Assembly: GCA_000818945.1 (NCBI GenBank) | Contig: KN805426.1 | Location: 124,001 to 188,000 of the forward strand | Length of the DNA: 64,000 bases | Reading direction: 5' to 3' | Origin: Schizochytrium sp. CCTCC M209059 | Lineage: Eukaryota > Sar > Bigyra > Thraustochytrida > Thraustochytriidae | Shown: positions 20,346-29,996 of the stretch, piece by piece | How the letters are laid out: each line of letters begins with the position of its first letter | How positions within the stretch are numbered: the stretch's first letter is position 1 | The notes under the pieces: generated by a model | What the model was told of the DNA's origin: nothing | Database searches by the model: none | Seen by the model: the letters and a program-made list of their open reading frames with translations, nothing else | Translations under genes and position numbers: made by a program

Positions 20346-21544
20346 TTAGCGGCCCGAGGCGGAGCCCATTTGGTCGAGGAACGGCTTAAGGTCGTCGCCC
20401 TCGAGAATCTGAAATGGCTGGCCCTTGCCAAGAACAGAGACGCTTGCGTTCTCCATGGACACATCCTTGTCGTTCGCTGGGCCTTCGAGGGCCTTGAGGG
20501 CGTGAATGACGAGCGTCTCGAGGTCGGCTAAGCGTACGCCATCAATATACAGACATTTGTGGAATGAAGGGGCCAAAAAAACGAGAGAAAAAAGGAAAAG
20601 GAAGAGCAAAGAAAAGAAAACAACACCCGAACCAAGGGCAACGTCAGTCTGGGTTTCAACACACGGAATAGGGACTGCGGCTGGCCGAGAGAAAGCAAAC
20701 TCGAAGTCGAAGTCGAAGTCAAAGCCAAAGCCAAAATCAAACGCGCCAAAGCCGCACGAGCGCGAGCCATAGCTGTCAGGATCGCAAAAATGTAACGTAC
20801 CGCTCTCAATGCTTGCAAGATGCTTCTCCATGTAGGTCTTGGCAGACTGTGCGCGGGAGCCGATGGCCATGGCCTTGTACTCGTACAAGTTTCCACTCGG
20901 GCAAGTTTGGTACAAATGAGGGCCGTCCCGATCAAATCCGCCAACGAGAAGACCGACACCATAGGGCCGCTTCCACGATGCCTGTGTCCGTGCCTGGTGC
21001 TTGTCCGCGAGGTCAGACACAAGACGACCGGTAATGATGGGGCTGTTGAACTGGAAGCGATGGTTGAGGCACTCGGTACGCATGTAGGTAGCCAGAGAGC
21101 GGGCGTCAGCCGTGAGGCCAGCCACGCCGATGCCAATGTGATCGTCAACCTTGAAGAGCTTCTTCTGATGCGAAGCAAGTTCCTCCTTGGTCCTGCAAAA
21201 ATAGTAAAAGTAGACATATGCACGAGCGAAAAGACAGACACATACACACAAATACAAGAGAAAGGTAGATATCGTGCGCGTGAATTTGTCCGTCAGTCAT
21301 CATCTCCATCTGGAATCCTCGTCGTGATGGTGCACCCGCGGTCAACGTTTTTCGGTCCAACGTTGCAACGTTGGGCTGCTCGGGTAACTTACTTCTTCAA
21401 AGCAGCAAGAACAACAAACTCCTCGCTACGCAAGCCCAAGCAGCAGGTTCCCTGCTTCACAGACTCCATTGCGTACTCGACCTGGTGCAGCTTGCCCTGA
21501 GGGCTCCAGGTGGAGACGTCGGTGTCATACTGGTTGCGGTTCAT
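20346..21544 (-). CDS. PSMA1: 20S proteasome subunit alpha-6 (PSMA1-like)
   Basis: Minus strand, three exons: 21544-21393, 21192-20801 and 20527-20346, giving 241 residues. Exon 1 encodes MNRNQYDTDVSTWSPQGKLH and QVEYAMESVKQG, the standard alpha-subunit N-terminus. Exon 2 continues with HQKKLFKVDDHIGIGVAGLTADAR and RPYGVGLLVGGFD. Exon 3 carries the last helices and ends ...LKPFLDQMGSASGR. Introns are 200 nt (GTAAGT...GCAG) and 273 nt (GTACGT...TTAG), and both splice sites restore the frame exactly. The pattern of residues matches alpha-6/PSMA1 better than other alphas (MNRNQYD start, VSMENASVSVLGKG). It forms the outer ring of the 20S core and has no catalytic Thr, as expected. It diverges from DNAI7. 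Confidence 0.93.
20528..20800 (-). other. PSMA1 intron 2
   Basis: Minus-strand GTACGT donor at 20800 and CGCTTAG acceptor at 20528, with a long polypyrimidine tract before it. Splicing joins SIES to ADLETLVIH. Confidence 0.85.
21193..21392 (-). other. PSMA1 intron 1
   Basis: Minus-strand GTAAGT donor at 21392 and TTTTTGCAG acceptor ending at 21193; phase 2. This is the one clear intron here with the generic GTAAGT rather than GTACGT donor. Confidence 0.9.
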
Positions 21545-22485
21545 CGTGCCCGGTCCCGGCTCGCTTCTCCTGCCGCGCTATCTACTTTCCCGCGAAAGGA
21601 GACGACGGACGCCGACTTCTTCTCGATACGCGTGCGAATACGGTGATCCGCTGGCCACCACGCAGACAGACTTTTGCAGTCCTTCCTCGAGCGCGCGCGC
21701 CAAGCGAACGAAGCAAGACTCTTCTTGCTCTGCTTCTGATCCGAGTTTGCGCCCGAGAGAAGGCGAATGAAGATCGCCGCATCTCTGGATCTACTGGACT
21801 CTCTGTAACCTACGCTGTTGTAAACCTAACCGAACCTAACCTCAGGGTGCCGTTGAGCGCCGTTGAGACCGCAGGGGACACTGAGCAAGGAGGGAGAAAG
21901 CACGAGATATGCGAAAGGAAAGGAAAGTGAAGGACTTTTGTTGCACAAGTTCACTCACAGTAGTGAAAGAGGAAAAAAACAAAGTATAAGAAGAAGGAGG
22001 ACAAGGAGTAGGAAAAGAACACATCGCACGAGGACTTCGTCATCATTCACAAAAGTGGTCGGCACGGCACACTCGTGTTCTTGCGTCGAGGGCGCGCGAG
22101 GGACGGACGAGCGAGCAAACCCTCTTGCTTCGCCACGCTCTACGGTGCTGGTTCTCCGCACCCACTGCTGTCCTGAGCGGGTCGGGCGAGTCAGAGAGCG
22201 AGGAATTCTAAGGTCAGAAAGAGCAGCGAACCTCGTGCGAGGCCGTCGGAAAGTCTCTCATTTGAGGCAACGCCTTTCTGCGAGAACACGCGGCTCTGTT
22301 AGAGCAGCGATTGATCTCAAACAAGCTTTATTTGATCACAAACTAGCTTTACTTGATCTCAAACAAGCTTTACTTGATCACAAACAAGCTTTACTTGATC
22401 ACAAACAAGCTTTACTTGATCACAAACAAGCTCGTGCGGCCCACAAACTTGAGCGGCTGAGCTTTGGCTCGCTAAATTTGCTACA
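21545..22485. promoter_or_regulatory. Divergent region between PSMA1 and DNAI7
   Basis: 941 bases between divergent start codons, so it should hold both promoters and 5' UTRs. CCTAAC-type repeats lie at 21823-21842, and a six-unit 21-bp tandem repeat at 22311-22436. A frame of 234 codons (21863-22567) crosses it, but it is Arg/Ser-biased outside the repeat and does not join the DNAI7 frame, so I treat it as non-coding. Confidence 0.5.
22311..22436. repeat. 21-bp tandem repeat, six units
   Basis: Units start at 22311, 22332, 22353, 22374, 22395 and 22416. Each begins TTGATC and contains CAAAC followed by AAGCTTTAC-like sequence, with one to three differences between units. The fourth and fifth are identical. 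It sits 50 bp before the DNAI7 start codon. Confidence 0.92.
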
Positions 22486-25180
22486 ATGGTACGTTAAATC
22501 GTTTCGTGCGAGGAAGGAGATGGGGGCGTTCTCGATCATGTTCCTTGAAGGACAACTCACGTTTTGAAAAATAAATGCCCGTGTACGAGCGCAGGGAAAA
22601 AAGAAAGGCGGCAAGAAAAAGACCAAGGAGGAGCTCGAGGCAGAGCGACTCATTGCAGAAGAAGAAGAACGCGTTCGTCTCGAGGAAGAGGCAAAGCGCC
22701 TCGCTGAAGAAGAAGCGCTTCGTCTCGAACGAGAAGAACAGGAGCGTCTTGAGCGCGAACGACTACGCCGCGAGGAACTCGAGCGTCTGAATGAGGAAGC
22801 CTCGACTACGAAACCGCTCGTGGAACGGCGAGCGCGATACCGCAAGTCTCATATCCTTGCAGAGTCCAAGGCCAAGGACTGGAGAGCCTTTCTTGCCTGT
22901 AGTCCTCTTCCTCAACAGGACTCCGACGCAGACATCAACACCTACCTCAAGGCCATGGTCCTGGAAGAAAACTCTGACATGGAAAGTATTTTGGCACAGT
23001 GCGAGGTCCTGCACAACGTATCACAGATCCTCGGCGCCTCACTCACCGAGCACTTGGGAAAAGGTGAGTTTGAACTTACTGCAGCTACCCGCGATAACGC
23101 GCGCAAAGTCCTAGCGACCGAGATTTCACGCATTGACCGCGGCACCGCGAATCTTTTGGTGCGCGCCGACGAATTTGTGTCCCCAAAGCAAGAGGTCCTT
23201 CTTGGTCATTACAGCAAGAATTTCGGCGTGGGTATCTGGATCAACATGGCGTCCAAAGGGTTTCGCATGCGCATCATCGACTTTCCCGGGCTCTCCATCA
23301 TTGCGGAAATTCCCAAAACGCTTGCGCTTCAGAGTGTCGCGGTGCGCGTCGTGCACCTTCTGGACGACGCTCTCTCGCGTCCGAACAGCAAGGATGACCT
23401 TGAATTCGAGACAGCAAAGGGAGGTTTGGTGTTTTTCGAGACGCTCAAACTGCCGCCTTCAACAAAGTCGACAAAGGGCTGGACCATGCGTCCCATCAAT
23501 CCTGCAGTGGAAAATCGTGTGCTTCGCGTATCCTTCAATGCAAGTGAGGGTGGCGCGCCGGGAGCAGTCCCTTCATCTCCGGACCCGAGTGGCGGCAATG
23601 GTCCCATCGCGGTCGCTCTCAAGGTCAAGATTGCGAAAACGGTGCTTATCCGCAACACGAACGGCGAACATCAGCCACTCATTATCGAAGAAGCCGAGCA
23701 GGATCGCGAAGAAGAAGGAGATGTCGAGAACCGTATGCCCGATGCTCTTGCCGTTGCGCAACAGCAGGCGCAAAATGCCTACGCAGAAGGCGTTAGCGTC
23801 CGCGTGGGTGCCTGGGACAACACGCTCGGGACATGGTCCGAGGACGGCGTTTCCGACGTTAGCTTTGACCCACAGTCGCGGGTCCTGAGTTTTACGAGCA
23901 TCCGAAATACCGCGCACGCCATCATTCAGCGTCGCGATGTGGACCATCCCTTCCGATTTTGGTCGCTCCAACCTCTCTTTCATGATGCAGCAAATACTTC
24001 GAACAATGCTCCCTCAGGTGCGCAAGACGAAGATGCGGAAGACGATGAGGCTGACCCATTTGAGCCCACTAGCGCAGAGGGCGATCCTACAAACCCTTCT
24101 GCGCCCAAGGTGGTGGGCGCCATGCTCACGTTGCGGTGCCCATCGTGGGTCGTCAAGGTCGAAATCTTTGGCTCTTCGAGGTGCAGGCTTGTCGAGCCGC
24201 AGGAGCAAGAGCTTGCGCACTTAGTTGGTGTCGAAAAGACCCCTGCCGACCTTTTCGCCGAGCTCGCGGCTTGTGGCATCGACTTGCGCTCACCTCTCGA
24301 ATCCAACGCTGTACCGGCTGGAACGTGCGTTTTGGGCAACGACATCAAGCTTAAGGTGGACAGCCTTGAGCGCCACGTCTACGAGGAGATGAGCGCTGCT
24401 GTTTCGAGCTCCTTTGCGATTAGCACAAGTCGCTGGAACCAAAAGATTGATCATGAAAAGTGCTGCGTCACCTTGCAAGAGGCGTACGAGTCTGCGGACT
24501 CCGGCCTCGATCTCGATGCCATGCTACGGCAGGAACTCGGCGAGGATGCCCCTGTGGCCAGCGAAACGTCGGACGGTGGCCCACCTGCAGATGGTGCCGA
24601 GGCTGTTGCGGGATCTGGAGAGGATCAACCGAATGGCGGGCAAGCTGGGGAATCTGATGGCGCTGTCGATGAAGAGAAGAAAGAGGCCGAAAACGTCGAA
24701 GAGAAAAAGGACCCCGAGCCCGAGAAACCTGCAGAAGCACCAGCCGGGAAAAAGGGGAAAAAGGGGAAAAAGGACAAGAAGAAGGACAAGGAAGAACAGG
24801 CTCGACTCGAAGCCGAAGCTGCCGCTGCAGCCGCCGAGGCTGCTGCACGCGAAGCAGAAGAGGCCGCCGCAGCTCTTATTGAGCCTGATCCCATTCCTTC
24901 TCAGCCTCGGGTTGTTCTCTTTCAGACCGATGCCGAGGTTCAGGACACTGGCATCAAGTGCTCGTTTCTGAAAATGCGAGAGGATGACGAGGAACTAGAC
25001 ACCGTCACAATCTCCAAGGATCAGACGACGCACGTTTATCTCGAAAACGCGCTTCTCGCAGCCGGCATATACTGCCAGGACCGCATTCACAATATGCAAG
25101 ACAATCCGGCTACCACGGGTCTTCGTGAAGCCCTTCAAGAAGTCTTACAAACCTTGCGTCCCCTTTCCTTTACGCTGTGA
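22486..25180 (+). CDS. DNAI7: Axonemal dynein-associated protein DNAI7 (CASC1/CFAP94 family)
   Basis: Two exons: 22486-22488 (only the ATG) and 22595-25180, giving 862 residues. The intron (22489-22594, 106 nt) starts GTACGT and ends GCAG. Exon 2 then opens with GKKKGGKKKTKEELEAERL, the Lys-rich start and coiled coil expected for CASC1-type proteins. A family landmark is WDNTLGTWSEDGVSDVSFD followed by a RFWSLQPL motif. A Lys/Glu/Ala-rich insertion (about residues 700-770) separates the last conserved part (LEAEA to the C-terminus). DNAI7 is an axonemal/inner-arm dynein-linked protein needed for ciliary motility, so this gene is good evidence for a motile flagellate stage. It diverges from PSMA1. 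Assignment rests on motif order and spacing that I recognise, not on an alignment. Confidence 0.88.
22489..22594 (+). other. DNAI7 intron directly after the start codon
   Basis: ATG is followed at once by GTACGT; the acceptor is GCGCAG before GGAAAAAAG. The retained frame upstream of the acceptor has no usable ATG for this reading frame, which supports the splice. Confidence 0.8.
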
Positions 25181-25586
25181 CGACTGAGGCTATAATAATT
25201 GATCTCAACTTTTTCTATAAAGAATAAAAAAGGAATTGCGAACTTGGAGAAGAAATCACTTTTGCTTTCCGCTTGTTAATCCGTGTTTTTCGACCCTCTT
25301 TTGGGACCACATTCCCTCTACCGAGTAAAATTTGCCGTGCGTGGCATTTAAGCTTTCTTGCGACACCCCTGTCGCAGCCAGAGGCAATGAGCCAAGCTCG
25401 AAGTTCGATGAGCCTTGCAGTGTCCGAGGTGAACGGGCACCGTGACTGTGCAAGGCTAATAAGTCCCCCAAAAAAGAAGAAGAAATTCTTTTTAGCCATC
25501 CCGTCCAACTTGAGCAACGAACGAGACTCGCGAGCAAAGCAAGTTGCGGCAGGCCTAGGACGATCGCGGCGGGCGCCACAGCTGCA
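25181..25586. other. Intergenic region
   Basis: 406 bases between two plus-strand genes. An AATAAA motif at about 25223 may be the poly(A) signal of DNAI7. The rest probably holds the promoter and 5' UTR of the CID gene. No gene seen. Confidence 0.5.
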
Positions 25587-27163
25587 ATGGAGGACCTCCG
25601 CGAGCTGCTGCGGTCTCTAGACGGGACGCAGGAGGATATCGAACGTATCGCCGGTAAAGCCATCGCGTTGGACAAGGATGGCGGCGATGTCGACGGCTTC
25701 GTCAAGGTAGGTCAGGTCGCTCGACTTGGTGGTGGTGGTGAAGGCGGTGGTGGTGCTGGTGGTGGTGCTGCTGCTGGCAGGTATGCTGGATGGGGCCGAC
25801 GCATGCGCTCCAAGCCGCAGAAGCGCGCAGACGAGGAAAGTCAGTAGAGTCAAGAAGTCTAACGAACGAGAAAATCTAATCATACTCTCACTCATCTTCT
25901 TGCGGTGAGACAAAACACGTATTCTATGATGCGTAGATCTGGCTCAAGATGGTCAGGGATAACGGCAGCGACGCCCTCGTGTACATGTACGTGGCCAACG
26001 ATATCGTGCAAAAATGTCGCGGGTCAAAACTTTGGGCAGCATTTAAGAAGGCGCTACCGGCAGCGATCGAGGAGATCAAGGAAGACGCAAGTAATCGTCC
26101 CAAGTTTATTCGTATCCTAAACATTTGGGCACAGCGTAAGATATTTGACACTGGCACGATTATGGCGCTCAAGAAGCAGTTGAGCCAGGCGAGCCTCAAC
26201 ACGGAATTTGGAGAGCTTCCGGAATTCAGAACCCGGGGCAGTGGTGGGGCGGGCGATTACTATGATTCCAATGATGAGGATGAAGACGATTATCAGAAGG
26301 ATAGCGACCGCGAGAATGAAGACGACGACGGCGGAAACAAGGGGGCATCTGGGGATGGCACCAGTCAGCGCGAATCGTCAATTTCTGCCATACAGCGCGT
26401 CCCCGTTTCTCGCTTGATGAGCGCCTTTCGGCGTGCAAATGAAGTGGCCAAGGAGACGTCAACGTCTGTGCTGGATCTTGCCGAAAGTAGTATCAAAGCT
26501 TTGCGCGAACGTGCAGGAGAGGGCCCGCCCGAGTCAGAAACGAAACGCTTGCAAGCGGCGCTCGAAGCACTCCCCGACAGCGTCCTTTTTGATATTCAGG
26601 ATACCACCATGACCGCCTTGCAAAAGCTTGTGGCGTGCAGAGACTCTGTTCGGCGCGCGGGACTTCTCGCGAGCGCACTCGTCATGAACGTAGAGGCTCA
26701 GATGGAATCGGTGGGAAAGTCCATGAACGATGCAGAAGGTCAACTGGATACAATCAAAGCCGTGGAGGATCGAGTGCGTCATTTGGAAGACGAACAAAAG
26801 AAAAAAGGCGCTGCCGGCAAGGTAGAGGCCACTGTGGTCACGCTTCGTCGGAACCTGAAGGCGTCGGCACGCAAAAAGCGCGTACGAATGAATTCTGATG
26901 AGGCTGCATCGTCGGACGATGATGAGTCCGGGTCCGAGTATGAGGATGTCGATGAAGAAGACGACAAGCACGCGAATGGCGGGCAGGATGATCCATCTGG
27001 CGACGCCAAAATTAGCATGCTAGGGATCCGCAAACGCAAGCGTCGTAAGAAGAAAAAGACGGAAGCAACAACCGAAGAAAGAGTGCCCATGATCTGGAAC
27101 AAACAGCTTAATATGTATGTGCCTATGCCTAGCAATCAAGAAGAGGAAGATTGGCGAAACTGA
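25587..27163 (+). CDS. CID-domain protein, RPRD/Rtt103-like
   Basis: Two exons: 25587-25706 and 25937-27163, giving 448 residues. The intron (230 nt) starts GTAGGT and ends GCGTAG, and contains GGT repeats. The joined N-terminus reads MEDLRELLRSLDGTQEDIER ... VDGFVK | IWLKMVRD, continuing with ALVYMYVANDIVQKCRG and FIRILNIWAQRKIF. This is the fold signature of an RNA polymerase II CTD-interacting domain (about residues 1-115). After an acidic linker come a coiled-coil region (about 270-320) and a Lys/Arg-rich C-terminus. CID proteins of the RPRD/Rtt103 type bind phosphorylated CTD repeats and act in termination or CTD dephosphorylation. No RNA-recognition motif is visible, so a Pcf11/SCAF type is less likely. 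Confidence 0.88.
25707..25936 (+). other. Intron of the CID-protein gene
   Basis: GTAGGT donor in phase 0 after FVK, GCGTAG acceptor before IWLKM. It holds a GGT/GCT trinucleotide run. Confidence 0.8.
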
Positions 27164-27392
27164 GGTCGCCATGGGTTAGCGTCGAAGTTCGCGCATATGG
27201 AGTCTGTCTGCTCGCACCGATTCCGTCACGCCGAGGAAGCGAATTTTTATTTCGTACCGATGCCTCAATAAGGTGATTGACTACTGATGCACGAAGGAAT
27301 CAAATTCTTCCTACTCTTTGGTTCTTGCGCGGAACTTTCCATGTGTTGACCAGACACACAGTCGGCTCTTCAAGGTAATATGTGCATTAATG

Positions 27393-28997
27393 TCAATGCC
27401 AAGGGTCGGGTAATGTTGCCATGAAGTCGCATCCACTATCCTTGAGAAATCGCAAACGCTCCGACTCCCGGCGAATGGCGTTTTCCATGGCAAGACGCTG
27501 CCTTTGCTGGGCCGATCGCAAACTCGCCTTGGCAGAAGCTGGCACGACCGCGGATTGGACAGCAAGGTGGTGCGCACTAATACTGCTTGAGCGCGCACGC
27601 GCGCGCGCCTGCGCCTGCTGCGCTTGCCGTTCTCGCTGCGCCAATTCGCTCACGCATTCTCGATAGAACCGCTGCAAAGTCCGCGCCGCGCCAGTCCGCC
27701 GCAGGGCTCGTCTTTGCACCCAAGCGAGGTCCACATATCGTTTGCGCTGTCGAAAAGCTCGCATTAGGGATTGAATTGTCGTTGCTGCAATTCGCTGCTG
27801 CTCGAGGGCAGAGCGAAGCCAATCCTTGTCTCTCACTAAACCGAAGTTACGCGAACCCAATAAGAGCTCTTTCTTTTTGCTGTTGCTGTTGTTATTGGTA
27901 GTGGTGGTGGTGGTGGTGGTGGTCGTCGTCGTCCCATCATTGTTTTCAGAAACGGTCCCAAGACCTTCAAGGTACCCTTGCTGGTGCTGGTGCTGGTGCT
28001 GGTGCTTTTGCCGCGTCCTTCGCTGCGTCTGAAAAGTCGCGCGCGACTTTGATAGAGATTCACTCTTGAATTTCGAGTTCTTCTCCACGCGAGAATTGAC
28101 GTCTTCATCCTTCCATTCGGCAATCCAGTGCTTCGACCTGACTGATGTGTCCGTGCTGCACCAGTCGCTCCAATAACCATCCTCGTTTCGACTTCGGGCG
28201 GCGAACTTGTACGTCAGCCCGGACTCAACCGAGCCGACCGGAGTTTCAAAGATGCACGCGCTCGGCCCATCTCGATCATCGGTAAGCGCAAACCTGCTTA
28301 CATCTTTAGAAGAAGCGTCGAGGATCCACTTCTGGTTCGTGTTTTCCTCCCGAATCTCAAAGCTGTCAATCTTGGGTTTCGATCTGCTCACAGTCCACTG
28401 CAGCACCGCACGACCCCACTCACATGAAATAACAACGAGATCTCGAGGCGCCGCGGGTCGACACAAAACGCTTTGCATCGCTCTCGTTTTGGCGCGGCCG
28501 AATGCAGAGCAGCCGCACGCATCCTCCTTACCCGTAGATGCCCCAAGAGAACTCAAGAGTCGAGCGACGCGCTGTGAATCTTTCCACACAGCCACATGCA
28601 AGCAGGTGGCGCCGTGACGAACGAACCCATTCGAGTGACAGTCCTTTGCGTGGGCGCCGTAGCCAATAAAGAGTCGCTTCTTCGCACCGCGCCTTCGATC
28701 TATTTCACACATGACCCCGAAAATCTTTTCATCGGCGCGTCCGTCTTCCAGCATGCCTTGCTCTTGCAGAAGTCGTTTCACCGAAGCGGCATGATCTGCG
28801 CAAATTGCGCGAAAAAGGTCCTCTCGCCATGCGTCGTCATGATTGTTGGCCACCGAGGCCGCAATACCTCCTATTTCTATTGCAGGCGCGGTCGTCGCCC
28901 CTGCCGCGACCTTGGCTGCTCGCGACTGTCGGCTTTTTCTTTGCTCTGCGGCGCGCAGGCCAAAGTCAGCAGGCCTCACTCGTTGCGAGCGGCGCAT
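27393..28997 (-). CDS. Ankyrin-repeat, fibronectin type III and IQ-motif protein
   Basis: 534 residues from the ATG at 28997. The frame is open to 29147, but only a GTG is there. Residues about 58-160 contain ankyrin-like units (LFRAICADHAASVKRLLQEQG and GATCLHVAVWKDSQRVARLL). Residues 183-288 fit a fibronectin type III domain, from PRDLVVISCEWGRAVLQW to SGLTYKFAARSRNEDGYWSDW. A His/Gln run and a Thr run (microsatellite-encoded) follow. Then an IQ motif (TIQSLMRAFRQRKRY) should bind calmodulin. The C-terminus is a basic coiled coil. I know no named protein with exactly this order. It looks like a calmodulin-regulated scaffold, and ciliary ankyrin/IQ proteins are one option. It diverges from the ABCA gene. 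Confidence 0.82.
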   Translation of the reverse strand: MRRSQRVRPADFGLRAAEQRKSRQSRAAKVAAGATTAPAIEIGGIAASVANNHDDAWREDLFRAICADHAASVKRLLQEQGMLEDGRADEKIFGVMCEIDRRRGAKKRLFIGYGAHAKDCHSNGFVRHGATCLHVAVWKDSQRVARLLSSLGASTGKEDACGCSAFGRAKTRAMQSVLCRPAAPRDLVVISCEWGRAVLQWTVSRSKPKIDSFEIREENTNQKWILDASSKDVSRFALTDDRDGPSACIFETPVGSVESGLTYKFAARSRNEDGYWSDWCSTDTSVRSKHWIAEWKDEDVNSRVEKNSKFKSESLSKSRATFQTQRRTRQKHQHQHQHQQGYLEGLGTVSENNDGTTTTTTTTTTTTNNNSNSKKKELLLGSRNFGLVRDKDWLRSALEQQRIAATTIQSLMRAFRQRKRYVDLAWVQRRALRRTGAARTLQRFYRECVSELAQRERQAQQAQARARARSSSISAHHLAVQSAVVPASAKASLRSAQQRQRLAMENAIRRESERLRFLKDSGCDFMATLPDPWH

Positions 28998-29996
28998 GAT
29001 TTTGTCCACCAACAACAACACGCTCGCCTCCTGTTGCCGATTGATCGTGTGCCCGCTGGCGTGCTTTAATTGACAGCCAGCGCGCTCGCAAGTTCTCTTG
29101 GCTGTTTCGCGCACAGAACCTTGATGTGCAGAGGTACACACTGGCACCGTCTTGGCTTCTTATGCACTCTTTTATTTTCTTTCTTTTTGTTAACGCGGAA
29201 GCTCCTCGCACTGGCCTTGCTTGCTTGCTTGCTTGCTTGCTTGCCTGCTCAACGACGACACCAGACCAGGTCATTCACCCTAATCCGCTAATTCGGGACA
29301 GACCGGTCGCGGTCGTCCAGCTTAATCCAGCTTAGTCACGCGCCGTCATTGCTCACGAATGCACGGCCTGCACGACCCTAGCGGCAATGTTACCGTTGAC
29401 GACTTTCACTCTTACGGTCAAGACATAGCGGAAACACCAGGGACAGGTGCACGACGTCCACATCTTTGGAGCGATGCGAGTCGCCGCGCCCTTTCACTGG
29501 CTGAATTCGGGGCGATTTCGTCTTCCGCGCGTGTGAGGATCTCGGAATAAGCGCGGCCGAATAAATCCAACCGGTAGGACGTGATACGCAGGGCCATTTA
29601 CGACGAGGAGGTAGGTAGGAAGCTAGCCAGCTAGCTAAGTGTCTTGACGGCCGAGCTCGCTCCTCTTGATTGCTTCCTTGTATTGTTTTCCTTTCCTCCT
29701 TCTTTTTCCCACTTTACATTTCCTTGCTAGAAACTAAAGCACTGCTCGACAGGAGGTTACGGGGGAGGTGAACAAACAAACACCTCTTGAAAAGAAGCCA
29801 CGCCAAGCCACGCCACGCCACACCAAGATAAGCGAGATAGAACAAGGTGCAAGAGCAACAGGAGCGCCAGACAGACGCACAATCGTGCTCCACGAGCAGC
29901 ATCGCATCCAGCGCACCCGAGCTGGCGGGGGCGGGCCGCGCGGCCCCATATTCAATCGACGCCAGTGCTGGACGCTGACCGACGATCGACTTGCCG
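28998..29996. promoter_or_regulatory. Divergent region before ankyrin-FN3 and ABCA genes
   Basis: 999 bases between divergent start codons. It contains a GCTT run (29217-29245) and short AAGCCACGCC repeats (29795-29820). The frames in it are not convincing as genes. It should hold the promoters of both neighbours. Confidence 0.45.

Noticed and set aside
21823..21842. CCTAAC-type short repeats near PSMA1
   Set aside because: Three imperfect units only; too short to call an interstitial telomere.
21863..22567. 234-codon plus-strand frame over the 21-bp repeat
   Set aside because: Arg/Ser-biased outside the repeat, not in register with DNAI7, and it crosses the predicted intron. The heptad pattern follows from a 21-bp DNA unit.
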